From assembly GCF_022808855.1 (NCBI RefSeq), contig NZ_JAKZLF010000032.1, positions 1 to 60,856 on the forward strand: DNA of 60,856 nt, read 5' to 3'. Positions 9,251 through 16,712 of the stretch are shown here, piece after piece. The number at the start of each line of letters is the position of its first letter. Position 1 is the stretch's first letter. A model generated the notes under the pieces. The model ran no database searches. It worked only from the letters and a program-made list of their open reading frames with translations, and was not told where the DNA came from. The stretch is from Anaeromyxobacter soli. Lineage in GTDB: Bacteria; Myxococcota; Myxococcia; Myxococcales; Anaeromyxobacteraceae. Position numbers and translations under genes: made by a program.

Positions 9251-10063
9251 TCACCGGCCTCGCCGCGAGCCCCTCGCACGCCGGCGCCGCGGGGCCGGCG
9301 CCGCGGGCCTCGCGCCTCGCCCGCGGGGGCGCGCGGGCCGGGAGAGCTCGAGCTCGATGCCGAAGATCTCCGCCAGCCGATCGTCCGCGACGAGCGCGGC
9401 GCCGGGCGGCGCCTCGGACGCGACCGTCCCGGCGGCGCCGGCTTCCTCGACGAGCTCGGCCATCTCCACGCCGCGCAGCGTGAAGAGCAGCTCCGGGGCC
9501 TGGTCGAGGCGCGCGCCGACGCCGTAGAGCACGGCCGCGAGGTGCTTGCAGAGCCGGGCCTCGTCGGGACACGAGCAGCGCAGGTCGAGCTCTGCGCTCG
9601 TCGGGAACAGCCCGCGCTCGCGGTCGCACAGCACCTCCATCACGGCGGAGGAGAGCCGCCCGGAGAGGAGCTCCACGACCGTGGCGATGCGGCCCGCGCA
9701 GGCCCGCCTCACGGCGCGCCAGCGCGCCGGCGACAGCGGGCGGATCCGCACCTCGGCCTCGTAGAGCTCGGTGCCGCTCACGAACGCGCTGACGAGCCCG
9801 CGCGAGATCGCGAGGTGCACGACCGAGCCGTTCCGCGCGTAGGCGCGGCCGCGCGGCAGGCGCGTCGCGAGATCGGCGAGAGACTCGAGCTGGTCGCACC
9901 AGGCCCTGCCCCAGAACGTGGTGGCGAGGTCGCGCCCCTCGATGGCGACGGGCTGCGGCACGATGCCCTTGCGCACGAGGCGCTTGCGCGCGAGCTCGGC
10001 GCGCAGCCGGCGCTCGGCCGCCGTCACGTACTCGGGGAACCGATCGCCGTCCTCGAACGCCAC
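9251..10063 (-). CDS. SWIM zinc-finger protein paired with SNF2 helicase
   Basis: This 270-residue protein has a SWIM zinc-binding motif CxCx6CxH (LRCSCPDEARLCKH, near residues 180-193). The N-terminal half has the WGRAWCDQLE and LPRGRAYARNGSV segments typical of bacterial SWIM proteins encoded beside SNF2 helicases. The last 35 residues are an Arg/Ala/Pro-rich tail, probably disordered and able to bind nucleic acid. The start is GTG at 10063. It lies 81 bases downstream of the SNF2 gene on the same strand, with a hairpin in between. The two are probably a co-functioning pair acting on DNA or on chromatin-like complexes; the exact role of such pairs is not established. Confidence 0.87.
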   Translation of the reverse strand: MAFEDGDRFPEYVTAAERRLRAELARKRLVRKGIVPQPVAIEGRDLATTFWGRAWCDQLESLADLATRLPRGRAYARNGSVVHLAISRGLVSAFVSGTELYEAEVRIRPLSPARWRAVRRACAGRIATVVELLSGRLSSAVMEVLCDRERGLFPTSAELDLRCSCPDEARLCKHLAAVLYGVGARLDQAPELLFTLRGVEMAELVEEAGAAGTVASEAPPGAALVADDRLAEIFGIELELSRPARPRGRGARPAAPAPRRRRARGSRRGR

Positions 10064-10102
10064 CGTGCGATCTTAAGCGGCGACCGGCGCGCGAGGCGAG
10101 TC

Positions 10103-10131
10103 CGCCGGGGCGGGGGGCGCAGCCCGGGGCG
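10103..10131 (-). terminator. GC hairpin after the SNF2 gene
   Basis: The segment contains GGGGCGGGGGGCGCAGCCC, the same core as at 85-102 and 21324-21339, and can fold around GGGC-GCA-GCCC. It lies 13 bases past the SNF2 stop codon. A partial terminator is inferred, since the SWIM gene follows on the same strand. Confidence 0.35.
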
Positions 10132-10144
10132 GCTCCCCTCACGA

Positions 10145-12892
10145 TCAGAACTCCGCGCTGCGCAGATCGAGCGACACGAGGCGGAGGAGCTCCCGGTCGT
10201 CGAGCTCCGTCAGGCGGATCTCGTCCGTCCCCTCGAGGAGCTCCTGCGAGAGCCTCCGCTTGTCCTCGAGCATCGCGTCGATGCGCTCCTCGATCGTGCC
10301 CCGGCAGACGAGCTTGTGCACGAGCACGGCCTTCCTCTGGCCGATGCGGAACGCGCGGTCGGTCGCCTGGGTCTCGACGGCGGGGTTCCACCACCTGTCG
10401 AAGTGGACGACGTGCGAGGCCGCCGTGAGGTTCAGGCCCGTGCCGCCGGCCTTGAGCGAGAGGACGAAGAACGAGACGGTCTCGTCCTCCTGGAACCGCC
10501 GCACGAGCGCCGCGCGGTCCTTCACGGGCGTCTGCCCGTGCAGCACGAGCCCGGGGCGCCCGAAGGCGCTCGCGAGGAAGCGCGCGAGCGGAGCGGTCAT
10601 CTCGCGGAACTGCGTGAAGACGAGCGCCTTCTCCTGGCGAGAAGCGACGGTCTCCGCGATCTCGGCGAGCCGCGCGAACTTCCCGCTCGCTCCGGGGGCG
10701 TACTCGCCGTCCCCGAGCCACTGCGAGGGGTGATTGCAGATCTGCTTCAGCCTGAGGAGGTACGCGAGGACGACGCCGCGCCGGCGCGCCCTGTCGCCGG
10801 AGGACACGGCCGCGAGCTCGCGCGCGAGCGCCTCGACCGACTCGACGTAGAGCGCGGCCTGCGCCCGCGAGAGGGCGCAGAAGGCCTTCACCTCCGTCTT
10901 GGCGGGCAGGTCGGCGATGACCGCGCGGTCCGTCTTGAGGCGGCGCAGGAGGTACGGGCGGACGAGGGCCCTGACCGCGGCGTACGGCGAGGGCTGCGCG
11001 GCGCCGTCCAGGGCCGGCGCCGGAGGCGGGGGCGGGGGCGCGGCGGCGGCCGACGCGGTGCGCTTCAGGAACGTCGCGAACTCCTTCGCCGAGCCGAGGA
11101 GCCCCGGGTTCACGAAGTCGAAGATGGACCACAGGTCGCCCGGGCGGTTCTCGACGGGCGTGCCGGTCAGGGCGAAGCGGACGCGCGCGCGGATCGCCTT
11201 CACGGCGCGCGACTGCCGCGCCGCCGGGTTCTTCACCGCCTGCGCCTCGTCGAGCACCGCGAGGCCGAAGTCGGCCTGCGTCGCCCACGGCAGACGGGCG
11301 ACCGCGCCGTACGTCACGACCACGAGGTCGTGCGCGGCGAGGGCGTCGGCGTCGAGGGCGGCGAGCGTCTCGCGCGGCGTGGCGGAGGGATGCGCGACGA
11401 GCACCCGGAGCGACGGGGCGAACCGCTCGGCCTCCGCCTTCCAGTTCGCGAGCAGCGACGCGGGCACGACGAGGAGGTGGGGCCCTTCGAGGAGGCGGCG
11501 CCGCTTCAGGAGCAGGAGCAGCGCCAGGATCTGGACGGTCTTGCCGAGCCCCATGTCGTCGGCGAGGCAACCGCCGAGGCCGAGCCGCGCGAGCGTCCAG
11601 AGCCAGCGGACGCCCTCGCGCTGGTAGGGGCGGAGCGTGGCGTGGAGCGCGGCGCCGGGGTCGGCCTCCTCGGTGCCGCGGGCGCCCCGGAGCGACGCGA
11701 GCGTCTCCTCGAGCCACGTGCCCGCGCGGACCCCCGTCCACTGCCGGTTCGGGTCGAGGAGGACCACCTCCGCGCCGAGCTCGGCGCCGGCCACGAGGCG
11801 CATCGCCTCCACGAAGGAGACGCCCTCGGCCGCGGTCCGCTGCGCGTCCTGGAAGCGCTTTAGGACCAGGTCGAGCTGCTCGCGATCGATCTCGACCCAG
11901 CGCCCCTTGAACAGGACGAGCCCGCTGCCGGCGGCCCGCAGCGCGCGCAGCTCCGCCTCCGTGAGCTCGGCCTCTCCGAGCGTCAGGCGGACGTCGAAGT
12001 CGAGGAGGGCGTCGAGCCCCAGCGCGGCGGGCTTCGTCTCGCCGACGCGCATCGTCACGCGAGGCCGCGGCGCGTGCCGTCCGCTCCACCACGCGGGGAC
12101 GCGCACGAGGACGCCGCTCTCCTCCAGGGCGGGCACCTCGCGCAGGAAGAGGTGCGCCTCGGCGGGGGTCCAGGCGAGGGGCTGGAAGAGCGCGCCGGAG
12201 TCGGCGAGGGCCTTCACGAGAGGGCTCCGCTCGGACGCGCGGTGGACGGGCTGGAGCAGCGCGAGGAGACGGCGCCGGTCGGCGGCGGAGGACGCCTCGC
12301 GGACGGCGTCGCCGAGGCGGCGGTGACGGGGCCTGCCGCTCGGGGCGAGGCCGGTCGTGTACGTCGCGAGGAACGCGAAGGGACGCTCGGGGTCCTGGCG
12401 GTTCTCGGCGAGGTGCAGGTGCACGCGGCCGACGACGCTCCAGGCCGGGTCACGCTCCGCGAGCCAGGCCTGCACCGTCCCCGCCGCGCGGGCGATCTCC
12501 TCGCGCCAGGCGGCGAGCGTGTCCGCCCAAAGCGAGCGCAGCACGGCGGGGGAGAGGTACTCGCCCCCGAGCAGCGGAGGCGCGGACGCGGCGAGCTGCT
12601 CGAGCTCGCCCGGGCTCGGCTCCGGATCGGCGTCCTCCCGCCGCTCCTCGAGGTCCGGGACGGCGCAGAGCGCGGCGACGAACGCGCGCGCGAAGTCGCG
12701 CCAGAACGCGAGCGCCGGCGGCAGCGCGGTGCGCGCCTCGCGGGCGCCGAGGTGAAGGAGGCCGGGGCCGTGACCCCGCTCGAGCGCGGCCCGGATGCGG
12801 CGGGCGACGGTCTCGCCCAGGGCGTCCACCGGCTCGCCCGGGCGCAGGACGAGATGACCTGACGGGGTCAGCGCGACGGTGAAGGGCTCCAC
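10145..12892 (-). CDS. SNF2-family DNA-dependent ATPase/helicase
   Basis: This 915-residue protein has the two RecA-like lobes of the SNF2 family in its C-terminal half. Lobe 1 holds LADDMGLGKT (motif I), LVVPASLLANW (Ia), LDEAQAVKN (II, DEAQ) and ALTGTPVENR (III). Lobe 2 holds FTQFREMT (IV), FFVLSLKAGGTGLNLT (V) and RAFRIGQ (VI). The first 400 residues are the bacterial SNF2-associated region, Leu- and Arg-rich with no catalytic motif. It should translocate on double-stranded DNA and remodel protein-DNA complexes. The start is taken as GTG at 12892, because upstream residues in the frame read as low-complexity antisense of the lipoprotein gene. A SWIM protein gene follows. Confidence 0.92.
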   Translation of the reverse strand: MEPFTVALTPSGHLVLRPGEPVDALGETVARRIRAALERGHGPGLLHLGAREARTALPPALAFWRDFARAFVAALCAVPDLEERREDADPEPSPGELEQLAASAPPLLGGEYLSPAVLRSLWADTLAAWREEIARAAGTVQAWLAERDPAWSVVGRVHLHLAENRQDPERPFAFLATYTTGLAPSGRPRHRRLGDAVREASSAADRRRLLALLQPVHRASERSPLVKALADSGALFQPLAWTPAEAHLFLREVPALEESGVLVRVPAWWSGRHAPRPRVTMRVGETKPAALGLDALLDFDVRLTLGEAELTEAELRALRAAGSGLVLFKGRWVEIDREQLDLVLKRFQDAQRTAAEGVSFVEAMRLVAGAELGAEVVLLDPNRQWTGVRAGTWLEETLASLRGARGTEEADPGAALHATLRPYQREGVRWLWTLARLGLGGCLADDMGLGKTVQILALLLLLKRRRLLEGPHLLVVPASLLANWKAEAERFAPSLRVLVAHPSATPRETLAALDADALAAHDLVVVTYGAVARLPWATQADFGLAVLDEAQAVKNPAARQSRAVKAIRARVRFALTGTPVENRPGDLWSIFDFVNPGLLGSAKEFATFLKRTASAAAAPPPPPPAPALDGAAQPSPYAAVRALVRPYLLRRLKTDRAVIADLPAKTEVKAFCALSRAQAALYVESVEALARELAAVSSGDRARRRGVVLAYLLRLKQICNHPSQWLGDGEYAPGASGKFARLAEIAETVASRQEKALVFTQFREMTAPLARFLASAFGRPGLVLHGQTPVKDRAALVRRFQEDETVSFFVLSLKAGGTGLNLTAASHVVHFDRWWNPAVETQATDRAFRIGQRKAVLVHKLVCRGTIEERIDAMLEDKRRLSQELLEGTDEIRLTELDDRELLRLVSLDLRSAEF

Positions 12893-12976
12893 GGCCGCGG
12901 AAGATAGCGCGCTCGGGGGCCGCTCGCGCCTTCGCCGCGCACGCGAGCGCTGCTCGCTCCCGAGCGCGGAGGTACG

Positions 12977-14200
12977 ATGCAGCGCATGCGGATCCCGGAC
13001 GCCGTGCGCCGCCTCCTCGCCGTCGCGCTCCTCACCGCGGCTGCCTGCGGAGGCGGAAACGACCCGGCTCCGGGCGGCGACGCCACGCCGCCGCCGCTGG
13101 GCGCGCCGATCTCGCGCACCGAGGGCGCTGCGATCGCGGGGGCCGCGGGGTGGACCTGGATCCCGTTCGAGGACGCGTTCTGCACCGACGCGGTGCTGCA
13201 GCCGTCGGGGGACTATCAGTTCGGGACGAGCACGACCGGACTCGCGCTGAGCTGGGGCTCGCCGGCGAGCACGGACCTCGTCGTGTTCCTCCAGGGCGGC
13301 GGCGCGTGCTGGGACTTCTTCACCTGCGGGGGTGCGCCGGAGCTCGTGCAGAAGACCGCGAGCAGCGGTCCGTTCGGGCCGGACGAGTTCGCGCGCGACA
13401 TCTACGCGAAGTACCCGCGCTCGTGGGTGAGACGGGAGAACCTCCCGGCCGCCCTGCGCGACGCGACGATCGTGTTCGTGCCGTACTGCACGGGCGACGT
13501 TCACAGCGGCGACGCGGTCGCGACATACGCCTCACCCATCCAAGGCCGGCCCTCGGTCACGTGGCACCACGTAGGGCACGCGAACGTGCTCGCGTTCCTG
13601 AAGCGGCTCGGGGCCACGTTCCCGAGCCCCGCGAAGCTCGTCGTGTCCGGCTCCTCGGCGGGCGGCTTCGGCTCGCTGTCGAGCTACTCCGCCGCTCGAC
13701 GCTACTGGCCGCACGCCAAGGGCTATCTCGTGGACGACTCCGGCCCGCCCCTCGCCGGCGCCGCGATCCCCGCGAGCACGCGCGACACCTGGTACGCGCG
13801 CTGGGGCATGGGCGCGTCGCTCGACGGCTTCTGCCCGGGGTGCCGGACGGACCTGTCGCAGGGCCTGCGCGAGCTCGCCGAGCGCTACCCGGGGGACCGC
13901 ATCGCGCTCCTCTCGCACCTCCAGGACCTCACCATCCGGGGCTTCTTCGGGACGTTCACGCTCCTGCCGAGCCCGGCGTTCACGCCGATGCCCGCGGACC
14001 GCTTCGAGGCGGAGCTCCGCCTGCTCGGCACGAGCGTCATGGATCCGGCCACCTCGAACGCGAAGTACTTCTTCACCACGGGAGACGCGCACCCCACGCT
14101 CGAGGATCCGACCGTCGTCACGACGCCGGCCCCCGGGCTCGAGGCCTGGCTCGAGCTCATGCTCGCGGACTCGGCGGCCTGGGTGAGCGAGACGGACTAG
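12977..14200 (+). CDS. Pectinacetylesterase/Notum-like lipoprotein hydrolase
   Basis: This 407-residue protein has a lipobox near residue 24 (TAAAC followed by GGG) and should be anchored in a membrane outside the cytoplasm. The body is an alpha/beta hydrolase of the pectinacetylesterase/Notum family: LQGGGACWDFFTCGG forms the oxyanion region, SGSSAGGFG (about residue 225) holds the nucleophile serine, and GDAHPT near the C-terminus supplies the probable histidine. Six or more cysteines in the mature part could form disulphides. The family removes acyl groups from polysaccharides or proteins; the substrate here is unknown. The ATG at 12977 has GCGGAGG 4 bases upstream. It is divergent from the SNF2 gene. 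Confidence 0.88.
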   Translation: MQRMRIPDAVRRLLAVALLTAAACGGGNDPAPGGDATPPPLGAPISRTEGAAIAGAAGWTWIPFEDAFCTDAVLQPSGDYQFGTSTTGLALSWGSPASTDLVVFLQGGGACWDFFTCGGAPELVQKTASSGPFGPDEFARDIYAKYPRSWVRRENLPAALRDATIVFVPYCTGDVHSGDAVATYASPIQGRPSVTWHHVGHANVLAFLKRLGATFPSPAKLVVSGSSAGGFGSLSSYSAARRYWPHAKGYLVDDSGPPLAGAAIPASTRDTWYARWGMGASLDGFCPGCRTDLSQGLRELAERYPGDRIALLSHLQDLTIRGFFGTFTLLPSPAFTPMPADRFEAELRLLGTSVMDPATSNAKYFFTTGDAHPTLEDPTVVTTPAPGLEAWLELMLADSAAWVSETD

Positions 14201-14218
14201 GGCTCAAAGGGGGGCGCG

Positions 14219-14244
14219 ACGCCGTGCTGCGCTGCCGACGGCGT
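14219..14244 (+). terminator. Weak hairpin after the pectinacetylesterase gene
   Basis: The arms ACGCCGT (14219-14225) and ACGGCGT (14238-14244) are perfect inverted repeats around a 12-base loop, starting 19 bases past the stop codon. The loop is long and no T tract follows, so termination is only a suggestion. Confidence 0.3.
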
Positions 14245-14342
14245 GCCGGTCCGGGGCCGCGTGCTCAAGCTCGCGTGGACCGGGCTCGCTCGCGCGTCAC
14301 CCGACCCCGGCGCCGTGCGTCTCTCCGGAGGAGGGCGAGGCG

Positions 14343-16193
14343 GTGGAGCGGATCGGCGATCACGCGGTCGTGGGGAACGGCCGGGCGGCCGCGCTCGTGT
14401 CGCGCGGCGGCACGGTCGACTGGCTGTGCTGGCCGCGATTCGACAGCCCTTCGATCTTCGCCGCGCTCGTCGACGACGGCGCCGGGCGCTGGACGCTCGC
14501 CCCGGCCGCGCCGTTCCGCTCGGAGCGCCACTACCTCCCGGAGACGAACGTCCTCGTGACGCGGTTCATCACGGCGACGGGCGCGCTGGCGGTGACGGAC
14601 TTCATGCCGGTCGCCTCGCAGGAGGAGCAGCGGCGGCTGCTCCTCCCGGACCACGAGCTCGTGCGGATGGCCACGTGCGAGCGCGGGACGGTGGAGCTCG
14701 AGACCGTCTTCGAGCCACGGCCCGACTACGGCCGCGTGGGGCCGCGGCTGCGCGACGCCGGCGGGCTCGGCCTCCGGGCCGAGACACGGGCGGGCCTCCT
14801 CACGCTCCGCGCGGATCTCCCGCTCGCGATCGAGCCCGCCGGGCGTGCGACCGGGAGAGCGGTCCTGCAGGCCGGCGAGACGCGGCACCTGTCGCTCTCC
14901 TACGCCGACGAGTGGCCCGCGATCCTGCCGCCGCTCGGAGCGCCCACGCGCGAGGCGCTCGCGCGCACCGTCCGCTGGTGGCGCGCCTGGGTCGGGCAGC
15001 TCCGCTACGACGGGCCCGGGCGCGACGCGGTGGTGCGGAGCGCGCTCGCGCTGAAGCTCCTCGTGTACGCGCCGTCGGGCGCGGTCGTCGCGGCGGCGAC
15101 GACGTCGCTCCCCGAGCGCGTGGGCGGCGATCTCAACTGGGACTACCGCTTCTGCTGGCTGCGCGACGCGGCGCTCACCGTGCGCGCGCTCTTCGGGCTC
15201 GGCTTCCGCGACGAGGCCGACGCCTTCGTGAGCTGGCTCCTCCACTCGACGCGGCTCACCCAGCCCGAGCTGCGGGTCCTCTACGACGTGCACGGCAACG
15301 CGCCCCCGCGCGAGCGCACGCTCGAGCACCTCGCGGGCCACCGCGGGTCGCGACCGGTGCGGGTCGGGAACGGCGCCGCGGATCAGCTCCAGCTCGACGT
15401 CTACGGCGAGGTGATCGACGCGGTGACCCACTTCGTCCGGAGCGGCGGGACGCTCGACCGGGAGACGCAGCGGATGCTCTGCGCGCTCGGGGACGAGGTG
15501 TGCCGGAGCTGGCAGGGCGCCGACGAGGGGATCTGGGAGCCGCGCTCCGGGAAGGGGCACAACACCCACTCGCGCGTGCTGTGCTGGACCGCGCTCGACC
15601 GGCTCCTCGAGCTGCACGCGAAGGGGCACCTCTGCAGCGCGCCGGTCGAGCTGTTCGAGCGGAACCGCGCCGCCATCAGGCGCGACGTGGAGGAGCACGC
15701 CTGGAACGCGCGGCTCGGGAGCTACACCGCACGGCTCGGCGGCGAGGAGCTCGACGCGGCGCTGCTGCTGCTCGCCTGGTACGGGTTCGAGGACGCGCGC
15801 TCGGCGCGCATGCGCGCGACGTTCGCGCGGATCCGCGAGCGGCTCGGCGCGCGCGACGGCCTCCTCTACCGCTACCGGAGCGGCGACTCTCCCGGCGAGG
15901 GCGCGTTCGGGATCTGCAGCTTCTGGGGCGCCGAGGTGCTGGCGCTCGGCGCGGGCAGCGCAGCGGAGGCGCGCGAGACCTTCGAGCGGCTCTGCCGGCT
16001 CTCGAACGACGTGGGGCTCTTCGCGGAGGAGCTCGACCCCGGGACGGGCGAGGCGCTCGGCAACTTCCCCCAGGCGTTCACGCACGTGGGGCTCATCAAC
16101 GCGGCGCTCTCGCTCGAGCAGCGGCTCCGGGGCGAGGCGCCGCTCACGCACGCGGTCCCGCCGCGCGCGGCGCTCGAGGAGGCGGACGCATGA
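14343..16193 (+). CDS. GH15 glucoamylase/trehalase-type glycoside hydrolase
   Basis: This 616-residue GH15 enzyme contains the N-terminal family signature IGDHAVVGNGRAAALVSRGG and DWLCWPRFDSPSIFA, a beta-sandwich, and then the (alpha/alpha)6 barrel with NWDYRFCWLRDAALTVRAL (shown in part). The second catalytic block is GEGAFGICSFWGAE near the C-terminus, and GIWEPR lies in the middle. There is no signal peptide, so it should act in the cytoplasm on trehalose, maltose-type or other alpha-glucosides. The start is GTG at 14343, preceded by GGAGGAGGG. The stop codon overlaps the next start (ATGA), indicating translational coupling to a small membrane protein. Confidence 0.92.
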   Translation: MERIGDHAVVGNGRAAALVSRGGTVDWLCWPRFDSPSIFAALVDDGAGRWTLAPAAPFRSERHYLPETNVLVTRFITATGALAVTDFMPVASQEEQRRLLLPDHELVRMATCERGTVELETVFEPRPDYGRVGPRLRDAGGLGLRAETRAGLLTLRADLPLAIEPAGRATGRAVLQAGETRHLSLSYADEWPAILPPLGAPTREALARTVRWWRAWVGQLRYDGPGRDAVVRSALALKLLVYAPSGAVVAAATTSLPERVGGDLNWDYRFCWLRDAALTVRALFGLGFRDEADAFVSWLLHSTRLTQPELRVLYDVHGNAPPRERTLEHLAGHRGSRPVRVGNGAADQLQLDVYGEVIDAVTHFVRSGGTLDRETQRMLCALGDEVCRSWQGADEGIWEPRSGKGHNTHSRVLCWTALDRLLELHAKGHLCSAPVELFERNRAAIRRDVEEHAWNARLGSYTARLGGEELDAALLLLAWYGFEDARSARMRATFARIRERLGARDGLLYRYRSGDSPGEGAFGICSFWGAEVLALGAGSAAEARETFERLCRLSNDVGLFAEELDPGTGEALGNFPQAFTHVGLINAALSLEQRLRGEAPLTHAVPPRAALEEADA

Positions 16194-16672
16194 GCGTCGG
16201 GAGCTGGCTGTTGTGGGGCTTCGTCGCGACGATCGTGCTCACGACGATCCTGGCGGGCACCCAGGGGCTGCGCCTCACGCGCATGAACCTCCCCTACATG
16301 CTCGGCACCATGTTCACCCCGAGCCGCGATCGCGCGAAGCTCCTCGGGTTCGCCGTCCACCTCGTGAACGGCTGGCTCTTCTCGCTCCTGTACGTGGCCG
16401 CCTTCGAGGCCTGGGGCCGGGCCACCTGGTGGCTCGGCGCGGCCATCGGCGTCGTGCACGCCGCCTTCGTCCTCACCGCCGGCATGCGGATCCTGCCCGG
16501 CCTGCACCCCAGGATGGCGAGCGAGACGCACGGCCCCACGGTGACGCGGCAGCTCGAGCCGCCCGGCTTCCTCGCGCTCAACTACGGGGTCCGGACGCCG
16601 CTCGGTGCGCTCGCGGCGCACGCGGTGTTCGGCGCGATCCTCGGGGCGTTCTACCGGCTCGCCGGCGGGTGA
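16190..16672 (+). CDS. Small membrane protein coupled to the GH15 enzyme
   Basis: This 160-residue protein is not recognised by family. It has about four hydrophobic segments: residues 4-25, a pair near 55-100 separated by a short charged loop, and one at the C-terminus (AHAVFGAILGAFYRL). A conserved-looking cytoplasmic stretch, GLHPRMASETHGPTVTRQLEPPGF, is shown here only in part as GLHPRMASE and RQLEPPGF. Its ATG overlaps the GH15 stop codon (ATGA at 16190-16193), so the two are translated together. A link to the product or substrate of the hydrolase, or simply to membrane stress, is possible but not shown by the sequence. Confidence 0.82.
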   Translation: MSVGSWLLWGFVATIVLTTILAGTQGLRLTRMNLPYMLGTMFTPSRDRAKLLGFAVHLVNGWLFSLLYVAAFEAWGRATWWLGAAIGVVHAAFVLTAGMRILPGLHPRMASETHGPTVTRQLEPPGFLALNYGVRTPLGALAAHAVFGAILGAFYRLAGG

Positions 16673-16712
16673 GCGCCCGCTGAGCGCGCGGGGACGCTCA
16701 GCGCGCGGGCGC
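16673..16712. terminator. Nested hairpin between convergent genes
   Basis: GCGCCCG (16673-16679) pairs with CGGGCGC (16706-16712), and CTGAGCG (16680-16686) pairs with CGCTCAG (16695-16701). This leaves an 8-base loop and a 4-base bulge. The structure starts directly after one stop codon and includes the stop codon of the opposing gene, as expected for a bidirectional terminator. Confidence 0.5.

Noticed and set aside
9242-11863. Open frame of 873 codons on the plus strand
   Set aside because: It lies antisense to the SWIM and SNF2 genes, is Arg/Glu/Ala-rich and has no domain or ribosome binding site. It is a typical GC-rich shadow frame.
16651-16700. Continuation of the Cache receptor into a frameshifted output domain
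   Set aside because: Only 25 bases separate its stop codon from the next gene's end, so no kinase or methyl-accepting domain can be hidden there.
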